From the NCBI RefSeq assembly GCF_020687045.1, contig NZ_JAJEPW010000110.1, positions 1 to 5,354 on the forward strand: DNA of 5,354 nt. Reading direction: 5' to 3'. The notes under the pieces are model-generated. The model searched no databases and was not told the origin of the DNA. It saw only the letters and a list, made by a program, of their open reading frames with translations. Positions within the stretch are counted from its first letter, which is position 1, and each line of letters begins with the position of its first letter. Positions 5,135 through 5,354 of this stretch are shown here, piece after piece. The position numbers and the translations under genes were made by a program. This DNA comes from Vescimonas cirricatena (GTDB taxonomy: Bacteria > Bacillota > Clostridia > Oscillospirales > Oscillospiraceae).

Positions 5135-5142
5135 ACGCCACA

Positions 5143-5164
5143 GAAACGCCCTACAAGGCGTTTT
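5143..5164 (+). terminator. Short hairpin with T-run after rep, probable intrinsic terminator
   Basis: AAACGCC (5144-5150) pairs with GGCGTTT (5157-5163) around a CTACAA loop, with TTTT at 5161-5164 as part of arm and tail. It begins 9 bases after the rep stop. The stem is short and the T-run brief, so efficiency may be modest. A second AAACGCC at 5133-5139, across the stop codon, could compete for the right arm. Confidence 0.55.
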
Positions 5165-5203
5165 CGGGGCGGGTAAGGGTTTTATATTACCCCACCGAAA
5201 ACG
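5159..5203. other. Larger hairpin overlapping the rep terminator; candidate origin element
   Basis: CGTTTTCGG (5159-5167) pairs perfectly with CCGAAAACG (5195-5203), and GGGTAA (5171-5176) with TTACCC (5187-5192), giving an almost continuous stem of about 17 bp. Its left arm uses the same bases as the right arm of the preceding hairpin, so the two cannot form together. ColE2-type origins lie just after rep, which makes 5135-5277 a reasonable origin candidate. The rest of this gap (5204-5277) shows no clear structure. Confidence 0.55.
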
Positions 5204-5277
5204 AGGCTTGAAAACCGCGCGAAATAAGGCTTTTTCACCCCCTAAATGTACACGCTGCGGTGTTACCATATAGAAAG

Positions 5278-5354
5278 CACTGTTCATAGAGAAGTTGCAA
5301 AAAACATTTGCAATGCACTTGCAAATGTCACGAATATTGAATATAATATTAGTG
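5278..5354. repeat. Right copy of the 77-bp terminal direct repeat (circle junction)
   Basis: This is the same sequence as the first 77 bases of the window and should be treated as redundant. After closure the stretch following the rep gene (5135-5277) runs directly into base 1 and the antitoxin promoter, giving a gene-free interval of about 253 bp between rep and the antitoxin. Confidence 0.93.

Noticed and set aside
1..5354. Terminal repeats as long terminal repeats of a transposon or linear element
   Set aside because: They are direct, exact, 77 bp and cut through a promoter, with no transposase or integrase gene in between. Circular assembly overlap explains them fully.

Overview
The window is almost certainly one complete small circular plasmid, read once round. 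Bases 1-77 and 5278-5354 are identical, so the molecule closes to a 5,277-bp circle. All six supported genes lie on the + strand. There is no rRNA, tRNA, insertion sequence, CRISPR array or recognisable resistance gene, so it looks like a cryptic mobilizable plasmid. The host is probably a Bacillota (Firmicutes) species, perhaps a gut Clostridia or Negativicutes. This rests on AGGAGG-type ribosome binding sites, a TTG start, a Pre/Mob (MOBV) relaxase and a Rep of a style I associate with Clostridia plasmids and integrative elements. The species cannot be named.

Layout. (1) 1-648: maintenance block. A TTGCAA-17-TATAAT promoter with a perfect inverted repeat over its -35 drives a RelB/DinJ-family antitoxin, which overlaps a YafQ-family mRNA-interferase toxin by 8 bp. 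(2) 682-1730: a small HTH plus coiled-coil protein resembling single-protein partition or Rep-accessory (DUF536/KfrA-like) factors, followed by a membrane-anchored protein of unknown function. The HTH gene carries a dense cluster of GCGAAA/TTTCGC repeats inside its own coding sequence, the best candidate for an unusual system here (an embedded centromere or operator). (3) 1731-3267: mobilization. A run of stem-loops leads into a hairpin with pMV158-like oriT geometry, then a promoter and a 415-residue MOBV relaxase. (4) 3268-5277: replication. A 415-bp gene-free, hairpin-rich leader, with a good promoter at its left end, precedes a 483-residue Rep carrying archaeo-eukaryotic-primase-like motifs and a C-terminal HTH. 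Overlapping hairpins follow before the circle closes.

How the parts would work together (inference): Rep primes replication near one of the hairpin clusters, the HTH/coiled-coil protein and the toxin-antitoxin pair keep the plasmid in the population, and the relaxase nicks oriT so that a co-resident conjugative element can transfer it. The membrane protein is the least explained piece. Its base composition looks more AT-rich than the mob and rep genes, and near-matching inverted repeats flank it, so it may be a later addition.
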